A stretch of DNA of 64,000 nt from Enterococcus termitis (GCF_001730305.1 NZ_MIJY01000046.1:1-64000); one strand, 5' to 3'; shown: positions 37,527 through 50,088, counted from the stretch's first letter. A program made the numbers and translations. Notes: generated by a model not told the origin, from the letters alone.

Positions 37527-39090
37527 TTTTTTATCAAATTTTAGCGGGGAAAACTATGAAAAAACCCGAGAGAATAAGCATAAACAAAAAGAACAGAAAA
37601 AAGTAAGTCCGGCAGAAATGGATGAAGAAAAGGCTCCAACCGATAAGAAAATGAGTCCTGCAGTTCCATTTGGTCCTAAAAACAAGCAAGAAGCTCCGCA
37701 AGAAACCGCTCAACAAGTGAGACCTGTGAAGGAGACACAAAAGCAGAAGCGAGAGCCAGAAGAGTTGGATGGACTGATCTATACGAAAAAGCGTACAAAA
37801 AAGAAAAAATTTGACTCGAAAAAAGAGACCACTCCTAAGCAGACTGCTCCTGAACCTGCTTCAGTGAATGTATCAAAGAATCCAGATGAATTTGTCGAAA
37901 CGGATCCGACATATAAAAACAAACGTAGAAGAAAATTTATTTTTATTGGACTGGGTAGCGCAGCTGCCGCCGCGTTATTGTTTTTTGGCTATTATCAACT
38001 GACGCATGTCAAAGTCCCTGATTTTGAAGGCAAAGAGCTTTCAGAGGTTCGGGAATGGACAGCTGAAAACGGAGTGAAACTACAGGTTGAACAAAAGTAT
38101 GATTTTGATAAAGAAGCCAATCTGGTTATTCATCAAACGGTAAAAAATAAAAAAATTAAAAAAGGCAAAGAGCTAGTTGTCGATGCTAGTTTAGGTGCCG
38201 ATCCGGAAGAACAAATTACCTTGCCTGAATTTAAAGAGATGAAAATCAACGATGCAAAAAAATGGATCACTGAAAAAAAGGCTGACAACCTAGCGATTAT
38301 TGAAGAGTACAGTGATAAGGTCGCCGCAGGTGATTTCGTCAAATTTGAAATCACTAACAAAGATGTGAAAGCTGAGGAGTATAAACGTAAAGATAAAGCA
38401 AAACTTTATTTCTCGAAAGGCAAAGAAGTGTTTGAAAAGAATATTTCAATGCCGGATTTTGCCGGAAAAACCAAAGAAGAAGCGACCGAGTGGGCTAAGA
38501 AAAATGAGATTACCTTAAAAACTGAAGAAGCAGATTCGGATAAAATCGAAGCAGGAAAAGTGATTTCTCAAAGTGTTAGCAAAGATCCGAAAGTTGCGAA
38601 AAGAGATTCAATGACAATCACTGTTTCAACTGGAAAAGCAATGATCGTTCCAGACTTTTCACAATTTACTGCAGAAGAAGCTGAAGGCAAAGCCGAGGGA
38701 TTACAAGTCCAAGTAAAACAACTCTACAATAATACTGTACCTTACGGACGTTTCATCAGCCAATCAGTTGAAAGTGGTCGTAAATTTACTGAAAAAGACG
38801 ATAAGCCAGTTATTCAAGTGGTCTATTCAAGTGGTAAACCATATATTAAGGACTTACGTGACAGCACATTAGAAGGCGATCTTCAAAAGATTTTTTATGA
38901 TGAATACCAATCCAAAGGTGCAAATATCTCATACCAAGTGTATTATGTGGATTCAACTGTGACGAAGGGAACAGTCGTTAAGATGAGTAACTATAATGAA
39001 TTTGTACCGATCGATTCTGTTATTCAAATTGGTATCAGTAAAGGAAATCTCAAACCAGAAGCAAACAAAGACACAGAATCATCTGACTAA
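37519..39090 (+). CDS. Kinase-less PASTA-domain membrane protein
   Basis: 523 aa. Residues 1-134 are charged and low-complexity (K, E, P, Q rich) and predicted cytoplasmic. One membrane helix at about 140-160 follows KNKRRRKF. Outside lie about five PASTA-like repeats starting near 165 (VPDFEGK), 235 (LPEFKEM), 311 (MPDFAGK), 377 (VPDFSQF) and 443. No kinase or penicillin-binding domain is present. PASTA domains usually bind muropeptides or lipid II. The 8-bp overlap with the ABC ATPase gene suggests one functional unit, possibly sensing wall fragments; this is inference. Confidence 0.85.
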   Translation: MSDFLSNFSGENYEKTRENKHKQKEQKKVSPAEMDEEKAPTDKKMSPAVPFGPKNKQEAPQETAQQVRPVKETQKQKREPEELDGLIYTKKRTKKKKFDSKKETTPKQTAPEPASVNVSKNPDEFVETDPTYKNKRRRKFIFIGLGSAAAAALLFFGYYQLTHVKVPDFEGKELSEVREWTAENGVKLQVEQKYDFDKEANLVIHQTVKNKKIKKGKELVVDASLGADPEEQITLPEFKEMKINDAKKWITEKKADNLAIIEEYSDKVAAGDFVKFEITNKDVKAEEYKRKDKAKLYFSKGKEVFEKNISMPDFAGKTKEEATEWAKKNEITLKTEEADSDKIEAGKVISQSVSKDPKVAKRDSMTITVSTGKAMIVPDFSQFTAEEAEGKAEGLQVQVKQLYNNTVPYGRFISQSVESGRKFTEKDDKPVIQVVYSSGKPYIKDLRDSTLEGDLQKIFYDEYQSKGANISYQVYYVDSTVTKGTVVKMSNYNEFVPIDSVIQIGISKGNLKPEANKDTESSD

Positions 39091-39332
39091 AACGAAAAAA
39101 GATGAATGAGCAGCGTCAAATGCCTTTCGTTCTGTTTTACAGCAATAAAAAAGGATTCACGAAAAGTGTAAGAAACATAATAGTATTGCAAATTGTTGTA
39201 CTCAAAATGGAGTTAGCTTCACTTATTCGAATTTTAGAGATTGGGTTATAGCTCGAAGAGTTATAGTCCAATCCTTGTTTTTTTTAGGAAAAGCCTTGAA
39301 TTTCAGCGATTTTATTGAGAAATCGCTGAAAT
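39091..39332 (+). other. Spacer after the PASTA gene, with terminator
   Basis: A weak hairpin ACGAAA / TTTCGT with the tail TCTGTTTT occurs at about 39093-39135. A clear terminator follows at 39236-39288 (GATTGG...TTATA / TATAG...CCAATC, then T8). No gene was seen between them; the stretch 39289-39428 before uppS holds only its promoter. Confidence 0.6.
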
Positions 39333-39386
39333 TTGTTAAATAATATCGAAAAATTTTTCATTTGCATAGGTTTTTCTGAAAGATAT

Positions 39387-39395
39387 TGCTATAAT
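39387..39395 (+). promoter_or_regulatory. Extended -10 promoter of uppS
   Basis: TGCTATAAT is a consensus extended -10 box 33 bp before the uppS start codon; the -35 match is poor. Confidence 0.65.
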
Positions 39396-39428
39396 AGTCT
39401 AGACAGATTTTGGAATGGAGGGAAAAAT

Positions 39429-40232
39429 ATGTTACGTTTTTTTCCGCAAAAGAATAAATACATACAACAGGAGAGCGATTTCGTTTTTGACAATGAAGGT
39501 GTGATTCCCAAACATGTGGCTATTATTATGGATGGGAATGGACGCTGGGCGCAAAATCGTCGATTGCCAAGAATTGCTGGTCACAAAGAAGGAATGAATA
39601 CCGTAAAAAAAATCACTAAACATGCGAGTAAATTAGGTGTGAAGGTGCTGACGTTGTACGCTTTTTCTACGGAGAACTGGAAACGGCCAATAGATGAAGT
39701 GAGTTTCCTTATGCAGTTGCCAGTTGATTTCTTTGATACGTTTGTTCCAGAGCTAATTAAGGAGAACGTAAAAGTTCACGTGATGGGCTACAAGGAATTT
39801 TTACCTGAACATACTCAAGACGCTGTTGAAAGAGCTATTGAGCAAACCAAAGAAAATACAGGTATGGTGTTAAACTTTGCTCTGAACTATGGTTCCAGAG
39901 CGGAAATTGTAACAGCAGTCAAAGAAATTGCTGAACAAGCCGCTAAGAAAGAGATCAACGCAGAATCTATTACAGAGGAAACGATTGCACAACATTTGAT
40001 GACAGGATTTTTGACGGAAGACTTAAGAGATCCAGAGTTGTTGATCCGAACAAGTGGAGAAGAGCGCATCAGTAACTTTTTATTGTGGCAAATCGCATAC
40101 AGCGAATTGTTTTTTACAGATGCATTATGGCCAGATTTTAACGAAGAGTTATTAGAAACATCACTGGCATCATTCCAGAATAGAAATCGCCGTTTTGGCG
40201 GTCTGAAAGAAACAGAGGAGGAAAAGAAATGA
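39429..40232 (+). CDS. uppS: Undecaprenyl diphosphate synthase (isoprenyl transferase)
   Basis: 267 aa cis-prenyltransferase that builds the C55 carrier lipid for the wall. The motifs are IIMDGNGRWAQNRR, with the catalytic aspartate, then TLYAFSTENWKRP and the C-terminal LIRTSGEERISNFLLWQ. ATG 39429 follows GGAGG; an upstream ATG at 39333 lies before the promoter. It overlaps cdsA by 4 bp. Confidence 0.96.
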   Translation: MLRFFPQKNKYIQQESDFVFDNEGVIPKHVAIIMDGNGRWAQNRRLPRIAGHKEGMNTVKKITKHASKLGVKVLTLYAFSTENWKRPIDEVSFLMQLPVDFFDTFVPELIKENVKVHVMGYKEFLPEHTQDAVERAIEQTKENTGMVLNFALNYGSRAEIVTAVKEIAEQAAKKEINAESITEETIAQHLMTGFLTEDLRDPELLIRTSGEERISNFLLWQIAYSELFFTDALWPDFNEELLETSLASFQNRNRRFGGLKETEEEKK

Positions 40233-41029
40233 GACAGCGCGTTATTACGGCTGCCGTAGCATTAATGGTATTTATTCCAATTATTTGGTACGGAGGTTTT
40301 GTGATCGAATTGGCTGCAGCAGTGCTTGCGGTTGTCGGTGTTTATGAGTTGTTTAGAATGAAGGGATTGGAGATCGCTAGTTTTGAAGGCGTTCTTTCAG
40401 CCTTAGGTGCAGTCCTTTTAGTTTTACCGAAAGATCGTTGGTTTTTCTTTTTGCCGGAAAAAGCAGATAATTTCATTTTATTTTACCTAACCGTTATGAT
40501 TTTGCTGGGAGGTCTGGTTGCCTCTAAAAATATGTATACGATCTCTCAAGCGGGCTTTCCTGTAATTACCAGCCTATATGTTGGAGTTGGATTTCAAAAT
40601 TTTGTTAGTGCTAGAGACACTGGCTTTGTCGTATTGCTCTACGCATTATTTGTTGTTTGGGCGACAGATATTGGTGCCTATTTTATTGGAAAACGATTTG
40701 GAAAAAGAAAACTATGGCCAGAAGTTTCACCTAATAAGACAATAGAAGGTTCATTAGGCGGAATTCTTAGTGCAGTAGTTGTTGCTCTATTATTCCTAAC
40801 GTTAACACCAAATAAAGAACTGTTTGTGTATCAACTGCCGACCATGTTGTTGATCACTGTTGTGTTTTCAATCGTTGGCCAATTTGGTGATCTAGTAGAG
40901 TCATCAATTAAACGCCATTATGATGTGAAAGACTCAGGAACGATTTTGCCTGGACACGGCGGAATTTTAGATCGTTTCGACAGTTTACTTTTTGTTTTTC
41001 CAATCATGCATTTATTCGGATTATTTTAA
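40229..41029 (+). CDS. cdsA: Phosphatidate cytidylyltransferase
   Basis: 266 aa membrane enzyme that makes CDP-diacylglycerol for phospholipids. About seven membrane helices and the C-terminal signature SSIKRHYDVKDSGTILPGHG with DRFDSLLF are present. The start overlaps uppS (ATGA). dxr follows after a 58-bp spacer holding a hairpin. Confidence 0.95.
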   Translation: MRQRVITAAVALMVFIPIIWYGGFVIELAAAVLAVVGVYELFRMKGLEIASFEGVLSALGAVLLVLPKDRWFFFLPEKADNFILFYLTVMILLGGLVASKNMYTISQAGFPVITSLYVGVGFQNFVSARDTGFVVLLYALFVVWATDIGAYFIGKRFGKRKLWPEVSPNKTIEGSLGGILSAVVVALLFLTLTPNKELFVYQLPTMLLITVVFSIVGQFGDLVESSIKRHYDVKDSGTILPGHGGILDRFDSLLFVFPIMHLFGLF

Positions 41030-41040
41030 TTTCTAAGCAA

Positions 41041-41087
41041 GAAGGGAAGGTGAAAAACTCTGATTGGTCAGGGTTTTTCTTTTTACT
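41041..41087 (+). promoter_or_regulatory. Shine-Dalgarno, hairpin and start arrangement before dxr
   Basis: GGGAAGG (41044-41050) is followed by the hairpin GAAAAAC-CTGA-ttgg-TCAG-GTTTTTC (41052-41079, one bulge on each side), then TTTTTACT and ATG 41088. With the hairpin folded, the distance from Shine-Dalgarno to ATG drops from 37 to about 9 nt. The same hairpin plus T-run also looks like an intrinsic terminator. Confidence 0.6.
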
Positions 41088-42248
41088 ATGAAAAAAATAG
41101 CATTATTAGGTGCAACAGGTTCAATTGGCTCAAATACGGTAGATGTTGTGACCGCGTATCCAGAGTTATTTCAAATTATATCGTTAACATTTCATTCGAA
41201 TATAGAGGAAGGCGCTGCATTGATCGAACGATTGTCTCCGCAATATGTTGGCGTCGGTTCAGAAGAAATCAGAGAAGTCCTTGCTAAGCGATTTCCTAAA
41301 GTAACGTTTGGTGTGGGAGAAACAGGTTTAGTTCAAGCTGCAACGTTAGATGCTGTAGATGTTGTTTTGACAGCCGTTACTGGAAGTGTAGGTCTGATAC
41401 CAACAATGGCTGCGATAGAAGCAGGCAAAGATATTGCATTGGCAAATAAAGAGACCTTGGTTATGGCAGGAAAATGGGTCATGGCGGCAGCTGCAAAACA
41501 CAAGGTTCAACTGTTGCCTGTTGACAGTGAGCATTCAGCTATTTTTCAATGTTTGGAAGGACAGCAGAAAAATAACTTAAAGGAATTGATGATTACTGCA
41601 TCAGGTGGTAGCTTTAGAGAATTAACACGAGAAGACCTAAAAACAGTGACTTTGGAACAAGCACTACAACACCCAAATTGGTCGATGGGTAAAAAAATCA
41701 CGATCGATTCTTCGACAATGATGAACAAAGGCTTAGAAGTTATTGAGGCACATTGGTTATTTGGTGTAGATTATGATAGAATAAAAGTTGTTTTACATAA
41801 GGAAAGTATTGTCCATTCAATGATTGTTTTAAATGATGGTGCGTATTTGGCTCAATTAGGCCCTAGCGATATGCGGGAGCCAATCCAATATGCATTAACG
41901 TATCCAGAGCGTTTGCCGATCAAAAATGAAAAAGAGTTTGATTTAACGCAGATTGGTCAGCTAAACTTTGAACCAATGGATTTCGAACGTTTTCCCATGT
42001 TAGCATTAGCCTTTACAGTTGGGAAAAAAGGTGGAGCATATCCAACTGTTTATAATGCAGCAAACGAAATCGCAGCGACAGCATTCATTGATGGAAAAAT
42101 TTCATATCTGCAAATTGAACAATTCGTTCAACGTGCAGTTGAAGCATACAACGAAACGAACGAAGTCACTTTAGCAGAAGTGATCGTAATCGATAAACAA
42201 ACAAGAACTGTCGTAGAAAGATGGATCGAGGAAGAAGGTTATTTATGA
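41088..42248 (+). CDS. dxr: 1-deoxy-D-xylulose-5-phosphate reductoisomerase
   Basis: 386 aa enzyme of the MEP isoprenoid pathway: NADPH and a metal convert DXP to MEP. The motifs are LGATGSIGSNT for NADPH, ALANKETLVMAG, PVDSEHSAIFQ and the flexible loop HPNWSMGKKITIDS. The start is probably ATG 41088, where the conserved protein begins (MKKIALLGATG); a TTG at 41064 inside the leader hairpin would add eight residues. It overlaps eep by 4 bp. Confidence 0.93.
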   Translation: MKKIALLGATGSIGSNTVDVVTAYPELFQIISLTFHSNIEEGAALIERLSPQYVGVGSEEIREVLAKRFPKVTFGVGETGLVQAATLDAVDVVLTAVTGSVGLIPTMAAIEAGKDIALANKETLVMAGKWVMAAAAKHKVQLLPVDSEHSAIFQCLEGQQKNNLKELMITASGGSFRELTREDLKTVTLEQALQHPNWSMGKKITIDSSTMMNKGLEVIEAHWLFGVDYDRIKVVLHKESIVHSMIVLNDGAYLAQLGPSDMREPIQYALTYPERLPIKNEKEFDLTQIGQLNFEPMDFERFPMLALAFTVGKKGGAYPTVYNAANEIAATAFIDGKISYLQIEQFVQRAVEAYNETNEVTLAEVIVIDKQTRTVVERWIEEEGYL

Positions 42249-43513
42249 AAACAATCATTACATTTATAATTGTCTTTGGGATTTTAGTCCTTGTACACGA
42301 ATTCGGACATTTTTTCTTCGCAAAACGCTCAGGTATTTTAGTACGTGAATTTGCGATTGGAATGGGACCAAAGATTTTTGCTCATCAAGGAAAAGACGGA
42401 ACGGCCTATACGATTCGGATTTTGCCGATTGGCGGATATGTGCGCATGGCCGGCATGGGTGAAGACGAAACAGAGCTGGCCCCCGGAATGACTCTTTCTG
42501 TAGAATTAAATGAACAGGAAGAAGTCGTAAAAATCAATACAAGCAAAAAAGTTCAGCTGACAAACAGTATTCCAATGGAATTGTTGGAGGCTGATTTAGA
42601 AAAAGAATTATTCATCAAAGGCTATGTCAATGGTGATGAATCAAAAGAAATTACGTATAAAGTAAATCATGATGCAACGATCATCGAACAAGATGGAACC
42701 GAAGTGAGAATTGCTCCGATCGATGTTCAATTTCAATCAGCAAAATTATGGCAGCGGATGTTGACGAATTTTGCGGGGCCAATGAATAACTTCATTTTGG
42801 CTTTTGTATTATTTACTCTGTATGTATTTATGCAAGGCGGCGTATCGTATACAAACACAAACCTAATCGGAGGTGTCCAAGCAGATAGTCCAGCTGAAAA
42901 AGCAGAGTTAAAAGCTGATGATAAAATTCTTTCAATCAATGGCACATCCGTTTCAACTTGGGAAGACTTTACTAAGATCATTCAAGAGAATCCAGAAAAG
43001 AAATTGTCATTAAAAGTGGAATCTAATGGAAGTACAAGAGAAGTTAATGTAACACCTAAGAGTCAAACTTCTGGTGATCAAAAAATCGGTATGATCGGAA
43101 TCTTGCCACCAAAGAAAACAGGCTTTACAGACAAACTGGTTGGTGGTATTCAAACAACACTTGAAAGTTCTATGCAAATATTTAAAGCACTGAAATCATT
43201 GTTCACTGGGTTTAGTTTAGATAAATTAGGCGGACCTGTAATGATGTTCCAGATGTCTTCAGAAGCGTCAAAAGCTGGGTTGAATACAGTAATTTGGCTG
43301 ATGGCTATGTTATCTGTCAATTTAGGGATCATTAATCTATTACCGATACCTGCTTTAGATGGCGGTAAAATTGTACTGAATATTATTGAAGGCGTTAGAG
43401 GCAAGCCTTTGAGTCAAGAAAAAGAAGGTATACTGACATTGATTGGGTTTGGGTTCATCATGGTATTGATGGTGTTAGTAACCTGGAATGATATACAACG
43501 TTTTTTCTTTTAA
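42245..43513 (+). CDS. eep: Site-2 intramembrane metalloprotease RseP/Eep
   Basis: 422 aa. The zinc motif HEFGH is at about residues 18-22 in the first membrane helix, a PDZ domain spans about 195-290, and the second active-site motif NLLPIPALDGG is near 365. The E. faecalis homolog, Eep, trims lipoprotein signal peptides into sex-pheromone peptides and cleaves the anti-sigma factor RsiV. ATG 42245 overlaps the dxr stop codon; upstream in-frame starts are inside dxr. Confidence 0.93.
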   Translation: MKTIITFIIVFGILVLVHEFGHFFFAKRSGILVREFAIGMGPKIFAHQGKDGTAYTIRILPIGGYVRMAGMGEDETELAPGMTLSVELNEQEEVVKINTSKKVQLTNSIPMELLEADLEKELFIKGYVNGDESKEITYKVNHDATIIEQDGTEVRIAPIDVQFQSAKLWQRMLTNFAGPMNNFILAFVLFTLYVFMQGGVSYTNTNLIGGVQADSPAEKAELKADDKILSINGTSVSTWEDFTKIIQENPEKKLSLKVESNGSTREVNVTPKSQTSGDQKIGMIGILPPKKTGFTDKLVGGIQTTLESSMQIFKALKSLFTGFSLDKLGGPVMMFQMSSEASKAGLNTVIWLMAMLSVNLGIINLLPIPALDGGKIVLNIIEGVRGKPLSQEKEGILTLIGFGFIMVLMVLVTWNDIQRFFF

Positions 43514-43528
43514 TTAAATAAACTGTAA

Positions 43529-45298
<1,770 letters not shown>

Positions 45299-45622
45299 AG
45301 GAACAGCGTCTATGAAATCACGTTATTCTGCGGTTTCATAGACGTTATACATTTTCTAACGATTGTGTTTCACTAAGAAAAATAGTATACTGAATGATGG
45401 CGAGGCACTTGGCAGAAATGTCTAAGGGCCTCTTTCTTATCAGGGAATTCAGTTAAAAGATCAGTTAGATGTTTCGAACATAGCTTTAAACGAGAACAAC
45501 TAGTGTTAATTTTACGTGTAAACGTTCAGAGAATTGACGTATTCGCATTCAGATATGCGGCTCTTTTGTTGTTCAAAAGAAGTTAAACTTGTTCAGTTTT
45601 TAAATTAAAGGAGGTTGGTTTG
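45299..45622 (+). other. proS-polC spacer: two hairpins and the polC promoter
   Basis: CGTCTATGAAA / TTTCATAGACG (45307-45344) is a perfect 11-bp stem after proS without a T-run. A promoter TTGTGT-17-TATACT lies at 45363-45391. Right after its expected start comes a terminator-like hairpin GAGGCaCTT / AAGgGCCTC with TTTCTT (45402-45438). A small stem CGCAT / ATGCG is at 45544-45559. No gene was seen. Confidence 0.6.
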
Positions 45623-48600
45623 GTGGCAGAAAAAGCACAAGAGTTATTTGAAAAATTAATCGATCAAATGCAATTAAGTGAGCAAGAACGCCAGCATCCA
45701 CTTATTCAGCAAGGAAGAATTGAAAAAGTCATTGTTCACCAACAAAGTCGTTTATGGGAATTCCATTTGGGCTTTACAGAGATTCTACCTGTTATGCTGT
45801 ATCAATCATTTATGCAGCAATTGGAGCTTTCTTTTCAGCAAATCGCTGGAGTCAAAGTAAAGATCGCTACAAATAAAAATGAGTTTACTGCGGATCAGTT
45901 AACAGATTATTGGCAATTAGCATTGTTGAATAGTCAGTGTGATACGCCATTAGTTCAGCGTGTCATTAAAAAACAGACGCCGATCATCGAAGATAAAAAA
46001 ATTATTTTACCTGTAGATAACGACGCAGTGATTCCTTATCTAAAACAACAGTATTTGCCGATCATCGAGGATCTTTATCTAGACTACGGTTTTCCAAAGT
46101 TTCATATCGAACCTAAAATGGATGAGCAGCAGGCAAAACGTGTGTTGGAACTTTTTGAAGAAAGAAAGCAAGAACAAGACGCTGCTTTTCAGCAACAGGC
46201 TGCAGAATCGCTGATCAAACATGAACAAAAGAAAAAACAGCAGCAACAACAAGGGCCAGCGCTTGAAGGTCCGATTCGTTTGGGAAGAAATATTCCAAAT
46301 GATGAACCGATTATGCCAATGGGCAATATTTTAGAAGAAGAACGACGAGTGACGATCGAAGGCTTTATTTTTGATAAAGAAGTCCGTGAATTGCGCTCTA
46401 AACGTAAAATTCTAATTTTGAAGATCACAGATTATACCTCATCATTTATTGTTAAAAAATTCTCCAATGGTGAAAAAGATGAACAAATTTTTGATGCAAT
46501 CCAAAAAAATAGCTGGGTCCGAGTGCGTGGAAGTATCCAAGAAGATACCTTTATGCGGGATTTAGTCATGAACTGTCAAGATTTGATGGAAGTCAAACAT
46601 GCGCCGCGTAAGGACTATGCGCCAGAAGGAGAAAAAAGGGTAGAACTGCATTTACACAGTAATATGAGTACGATGGATGCGACGAACAATGTGGCAGACT
46701 TTGTTGCACAAGCTGGTAAGTGGGGACATAAAGCGATCGCTATTACAGACCATGGAGGCGCTCAGGGTTTTCCAGACGCCCACAGTGCTGGGAAAAAAGC
46801 TGGCGTAAAAATTCTATATGGCGTTGAAGCGAATGTTGTGGATGATGGTGTGCCGATTGCATACAACGAGGCACACATAGAATTAAGTGAAGCAACCTAT
46901 GTGGTTTTTGACGTGGAAACGACTGGATTGTCAGCTGTTTATGATACAATCATCGAGTTGGCTGCTGTTAAAATGCATAAAGGAAACATCATCGATACCT
47001 TTGAACAATTTATTGATCCAGGACATCCATTATCTCAAACAACAATCAATTTGACAGGGATCACCGATGAAATGGTTCGTGGTTCAAAATCTGAAGAAGA
47101 GGTTTTGCGATTATTTAGAGAATTCTCAAAAGATACGATTTTAGTTGCCCACAATGCCTCATTTGATATGGGCTTCTTAAATACCAGCTATGGGAAATAT
47201 GATATTCCAGAAGCAGAAAATCCTGTCATCGATACATTGGAATTATCTCGGTATCTGCATCCGACATTTAAAAGCCATCGTTTAAATACTTTATCCAAAA
47301 AATTCGGTGTCAATTTGGAGCAGCATCACCGGGCGATCTATGATTCTGAATCAACAGGTCACCTATGCTGGATCTTTTTGAAAGATGCGAAAGAAAATCA
47401 TAATATGAATTACCATGATGAATTGAATATGCATATCGGAGAAGGCGACTCCTATAAACGGGCACGTCCGTTTCACGCTACGATTTTAGCCACAACACAA
47501 GCCGGTCTAAAAAATCTCTTTAAGCTGATTTCGATGTCTAATGTCAATTACTTCTTTAGAATTCCGCGAATCCCGCGTTCACAGCTAAATAAATTGCGGG
47601 AAGGGTTGATCATTGGGTCAGCTTGTTCTAGTGGTGAGATTTTTGAAGCAATGATGCAAAAAGGGGTAGAAGAAGCGAAGAATAGAGCAAAATTCTACGA
47701 CTACATTGAAGTCATGCCCAAAGCTGTCTATGCTCCTTTAATCGAACAAGAGTTGGTCAAAAGTGAGGCTGATTTAGAAGAAATCATCGCAAACTTGGTG
47801 AAAATCGGTGATGAATTAGATAAACCGGTTGTTGCAACAGGTAATGTCCATTATTTAAATGAAGAAGATAGTATTTATCGGAAAATTTTGGTTGGTTCTA
47901 TGGGTGGAGCAAACCCATTAAATCGTCATAGTTTACCAGATGTTCATTTTAGAACAACAGACGAAATGCTGACAGCTTTCCAATTTTTAGGAGAAGAAAC
48001 AGCTCGTAAGCTAGTTGTAGAAAATCCAAATGCGATTGCGGATATGTGTGAGGAAATCACACCAGTCAAAGATGATCTATATACGCCAAAAATTCCCGGG
48101 TCAGAAGATGAGATTCGAGATCTAAGCTATACTCGGGCAAAAGAATTATACGGTGATCCATTACCAGATGTTGTTGAAAAACGTCTGAAAAAAGAGTTGG
48201 ATAGTATTATCGGTAATGGTTTCTCGGTTATTTATCTAATTTCTCAGAAATTAGTTCATAAGAGTATGGAGGACGGTTACTTAGTGGGTTCTCGTGGATC
48301 AGTAGGATCTAGTTTTGTTGCGACTATGACTGGGATCACAGAAGTAAATCCATTGGCACCGCATTATCATTGTGTCAATTGTCAGTACTCTGAATTTTTC
48401 GAGGACGGTTCATATGGTTCAGGTTTTGATATGCCAGAGAAAAATTGTCCGAATTGTGGTCAGCGCTTGTTTAAAGATGGGCATGATATTCCGTTTGAAA
48501 CCTTCTTAGGGTTCCACGGAGATAAAGTTCCCGATATCGATCTGAACTTTTCAGGAGATTATCAAGCAGAAGCCCACAACTATACAAAAGTTTTGTTTGG

Positions 48601-49975
48601 TGAAGAATATGTTTATCGGGCTGGAACGATCGGTACGGTTGCCGACAAGACGGCTTACGGATTTGTGAAAGGCTATGAACGTGATCATAATCTGCATTTT
48701 AGAGGAGCAGAAGTAGATCGATTGGCCAAAGGGTCTACCGGAGTTAAACGGACGACAGGCCAGCATCCGGGCGGGATCATCGTTATTCCTGATTATATGG
48801 ACGTGTATGATTTTACACCGATTCAATTTCCGGCAGACGATCAAAATGCTGAATGGAAAACCACTCACTTCGATTTCCATTCGATCCATGATAATATTTT
48901 GAAACTCGACATACTTGGACACGATGATCCTACCGTTATCCGTATGCTGCAGGATTTATCAGGCATTGATCCCAAAACGATTCCAACGGATGATTCTGAA
49001 ATGATGCGGATTTTTGCTGGGCCAGAAGTACTTGGTGTAACGCCGGAGCAAATTTATTCTAAAACGGGTACTTTGGGGATTCCAGAGTTTGGTACGCGTT
49101 TTGTACGAGGCATGTTGGAAGAAACACATCCATCAACGTTTGCCGAGTTACTACAAATATCTGGTCTGTCTCATGGTACCGATGTGTGGTTGGGGAATGC
49201 AGAGGAATTGATTCGAAGAGGAGAAGCAAACTTAGCAGAAGTAATCGGCTGTCGTGATGATATCATGGTTTATCTGATTCATGCAGGCTTAGATAGTGGC
49301 ATGGCCTTTAAAATCATGGAAACAGTGCGTAAGGGATTGTGGAACAAAATTCCAGATGAATTGCGTGAAGAATACTTGACTGCGATGAAAGAAAATAATG
49401 TACCAGACTGGTATATCGATTCTTGTTCAAAAATCAAGTACATGTTCCCTAAAGCCCATGCGGCTGCCTATGTTTTGATGGCGTTGCGTGTTGCTTACTT
49501 TAAAGTGTATTTCCCAATTCTTTATTATTGTGCCTATTTCTCTGTACGTGCAGATGATTTTGATTTAGTAGCTATGTCTCAAGGAAAAGAAGCAGTTAAA
49601 GCTCGAATGAAAGAGATTCAAGATAAAGGGCTGGAAGCGTCCACGAAAGAAAAGAATTTATTAACTGTTCTAGAGCTTGCCAACGAAATGTTAGAACGTG
49701 GCTTTAAATTTGGAATGATCGATTTGTATAAATCAGACGCAGAAAACTTTGTGATCGATGGAGATACGTTGATCGCCCCATTTAGAGCCGTTCCAAGTTT
49801 GGGGTTAAACGTGGCTAAATCGATCGTAGAGGCAAGATCAGAGCCATTTTTATCCAAAGAAGATTTAGCTTCAAGAGGAAAAGTTTCTAAAACGTTGATC
49901 GAGTATATGAATGAAAATGGCGTACTAAAAGATTTGCCGGATGAAAATCAATTATCCTTGTTTGATATGCTATAA
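45623..49975 (+). CDS. polC: DNA polymerase III alpha subunit, PolC type
   Basis: 1450 aa replicative polymerase of low-GC Gram-positives with built-in proofreading. In order: N-terminal domains (1-230), OB fold (about 235-320), PHP domain ([15 protein letters not shown] near 341) split by a DEDDh exonuclease ([11 protein letters not shown] near 428), then the polymerase core with a zinc-binding CPNCG and the catalytic [12 protein letters not shown]. The length is normal. GTG 45623 is 9 bp after AAAGGAGG; TTG 45620 is directly before it. Confidence 0.97.
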   Translation: MAEKAQELFEKLIDQMQLSEQERQHPLIQQGRIEKVIVHQQSRLWEFHLGFTEILPVMLYQSFMQQLELSFQQIAGVKVKIATNKNEFTADQLTDYWQLALLNSQCDTPLVQRVIKKQTPIIEDKKIILPVDNDAVIPYLKQQYLPIIEDLYLDYGFPKFHIEPKMDEQQAKRVLELFEERKQEQDAAFQQQAAESLIKHEQKKKQQQQQGPALEGPIRLGRNIPNDEPIMPMGNILEEERRVTIEGFIFDKEVRELRSKRKILILKITDYTSSFIVKKFSNGEKDEQIFDAIQKNSWVRVRGSIQEDTFMRDLVMNCQDLMEVKHAPRKDYAPEGEKRVELHLHSNMSTMDATNNVADFVAQAGKWGHKAIAITDHGGAQGFPDAHSAGKKAGVKILYGVEANVVDDGVPIAYNEAHIELSEATYVVFDVETTGLSAVYDTIIELAAVKMHKGNIIDTFEQFIDPGHPLSQTTINLTGITDEMVRGSKSEEEVLRLFREFSKDTILVAHNASFDMGFLNTSYGKYDIPEAENPVIDTLELSRYLHPTFKSHRLNTLSKKFGVNLEQHHRAIYDSESTGHLCWIFLKDAKENHNMNYHDELNMHIGEGDSYKRARPFHATILATTQAGLKNLFKLISMSNVNYFFRIPRIPRSQLNKLREGLIIGSACSSGEIFEAMMQKGVEEAKNRAKFYDYIEVMPKAVYAPLIEQELVKSEADLEEIIANLVKIGDELDKPVVATGNVHYLNEEDSIYRKILVGSMGGANPLNRHSLPDVHFRTTDEMLTAFQFLGEETARKLVVENPNAIADMCEEITPVKDDLYTPKIPGSEDEIRDLSYTRAKELYGDPLPDVVEKRLKKELDSIIGNGFSVIYLISQKLVHKSMEDGYLVGSRGSVGSSFVATMTGITEVNPLAPHYHCVNCQYSEFFEDGSYGSGFDMPEKNCPNCGQRLFKDGHDIPFETFLGFHGDKVPDIDLNFSGDYQAEAHNYTKVLFGEEYVYRAGTIGTVADKTAYGFVKGYERDHNLHFRGAEVDRLAKGSTGVKRTTGQHPGGIIVIPDYMDVYDFTPIQFPADDQNAEWKTTHFDFHSIHDNILKLDILGHDDPTVIRMLQDLSGIDPKTIPTDDSEMMRIFAGPEVLGVTPEQIYSKTGTLGIPEFGTRFVRGMLEETHPSTFAELLQISGLSHGTDVWLGNAEELIRRGEANLAEVIGCRDDIMVYLIHAGLDSGMAFKIMETVRKGLWNKIPDELREEYLTAMKENNVPDWYIDSCSKIKYMFPKAHAAAYVLMALRVAYFKVYFPILYYCAYFSVRADDFDLVAMSQGKEAVKARMKEIQDKGLEASTKEKNLLTVLELANEMLERGFKFGMIDLYKSDAENFVIDGDTLIAPFRAVPSLGLNVAKSIVEARSEPFLSKEDLASRGKVSKTLIEYMNENGVLKDLPDENQLSLFDML

Positions 49976-50004
49976 AAGAACAATGTAAATAGACTTTATC
50001 GCGA

Positions 50005-50052
50005 AAAATAAGCTGAAATTCACGAAAATCATTGTGAGTTTCAGCTTATTTT
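50005..50052. terminator. Bidirectional terminator between polC and the dehydrogenase gene
   Basis: AAAATAAGCTGAAA / TTTCAGCTTATTTT with inner TCAC/GTGA pairing. It lies between converging genes and has A/T flanks on both sides. Confidence 0.85.
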
Positions 50053-50088
50053 ATACGTTTACCTGTTACACGATTTTTTGCCTATTTC

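Noticed and set aside
39333-39428. Upstream start for uppS
   Set aside because: It precedes the TGCTATAAT promoter, and the ATG at 39429 has GGAGG.
46189-46428. Minus-strand cysteine-rich open frame inside polC
   Set aside because: The cysteines come from the reverse of a glutamine/lysine-rich polC stretch; polC is continuous here.
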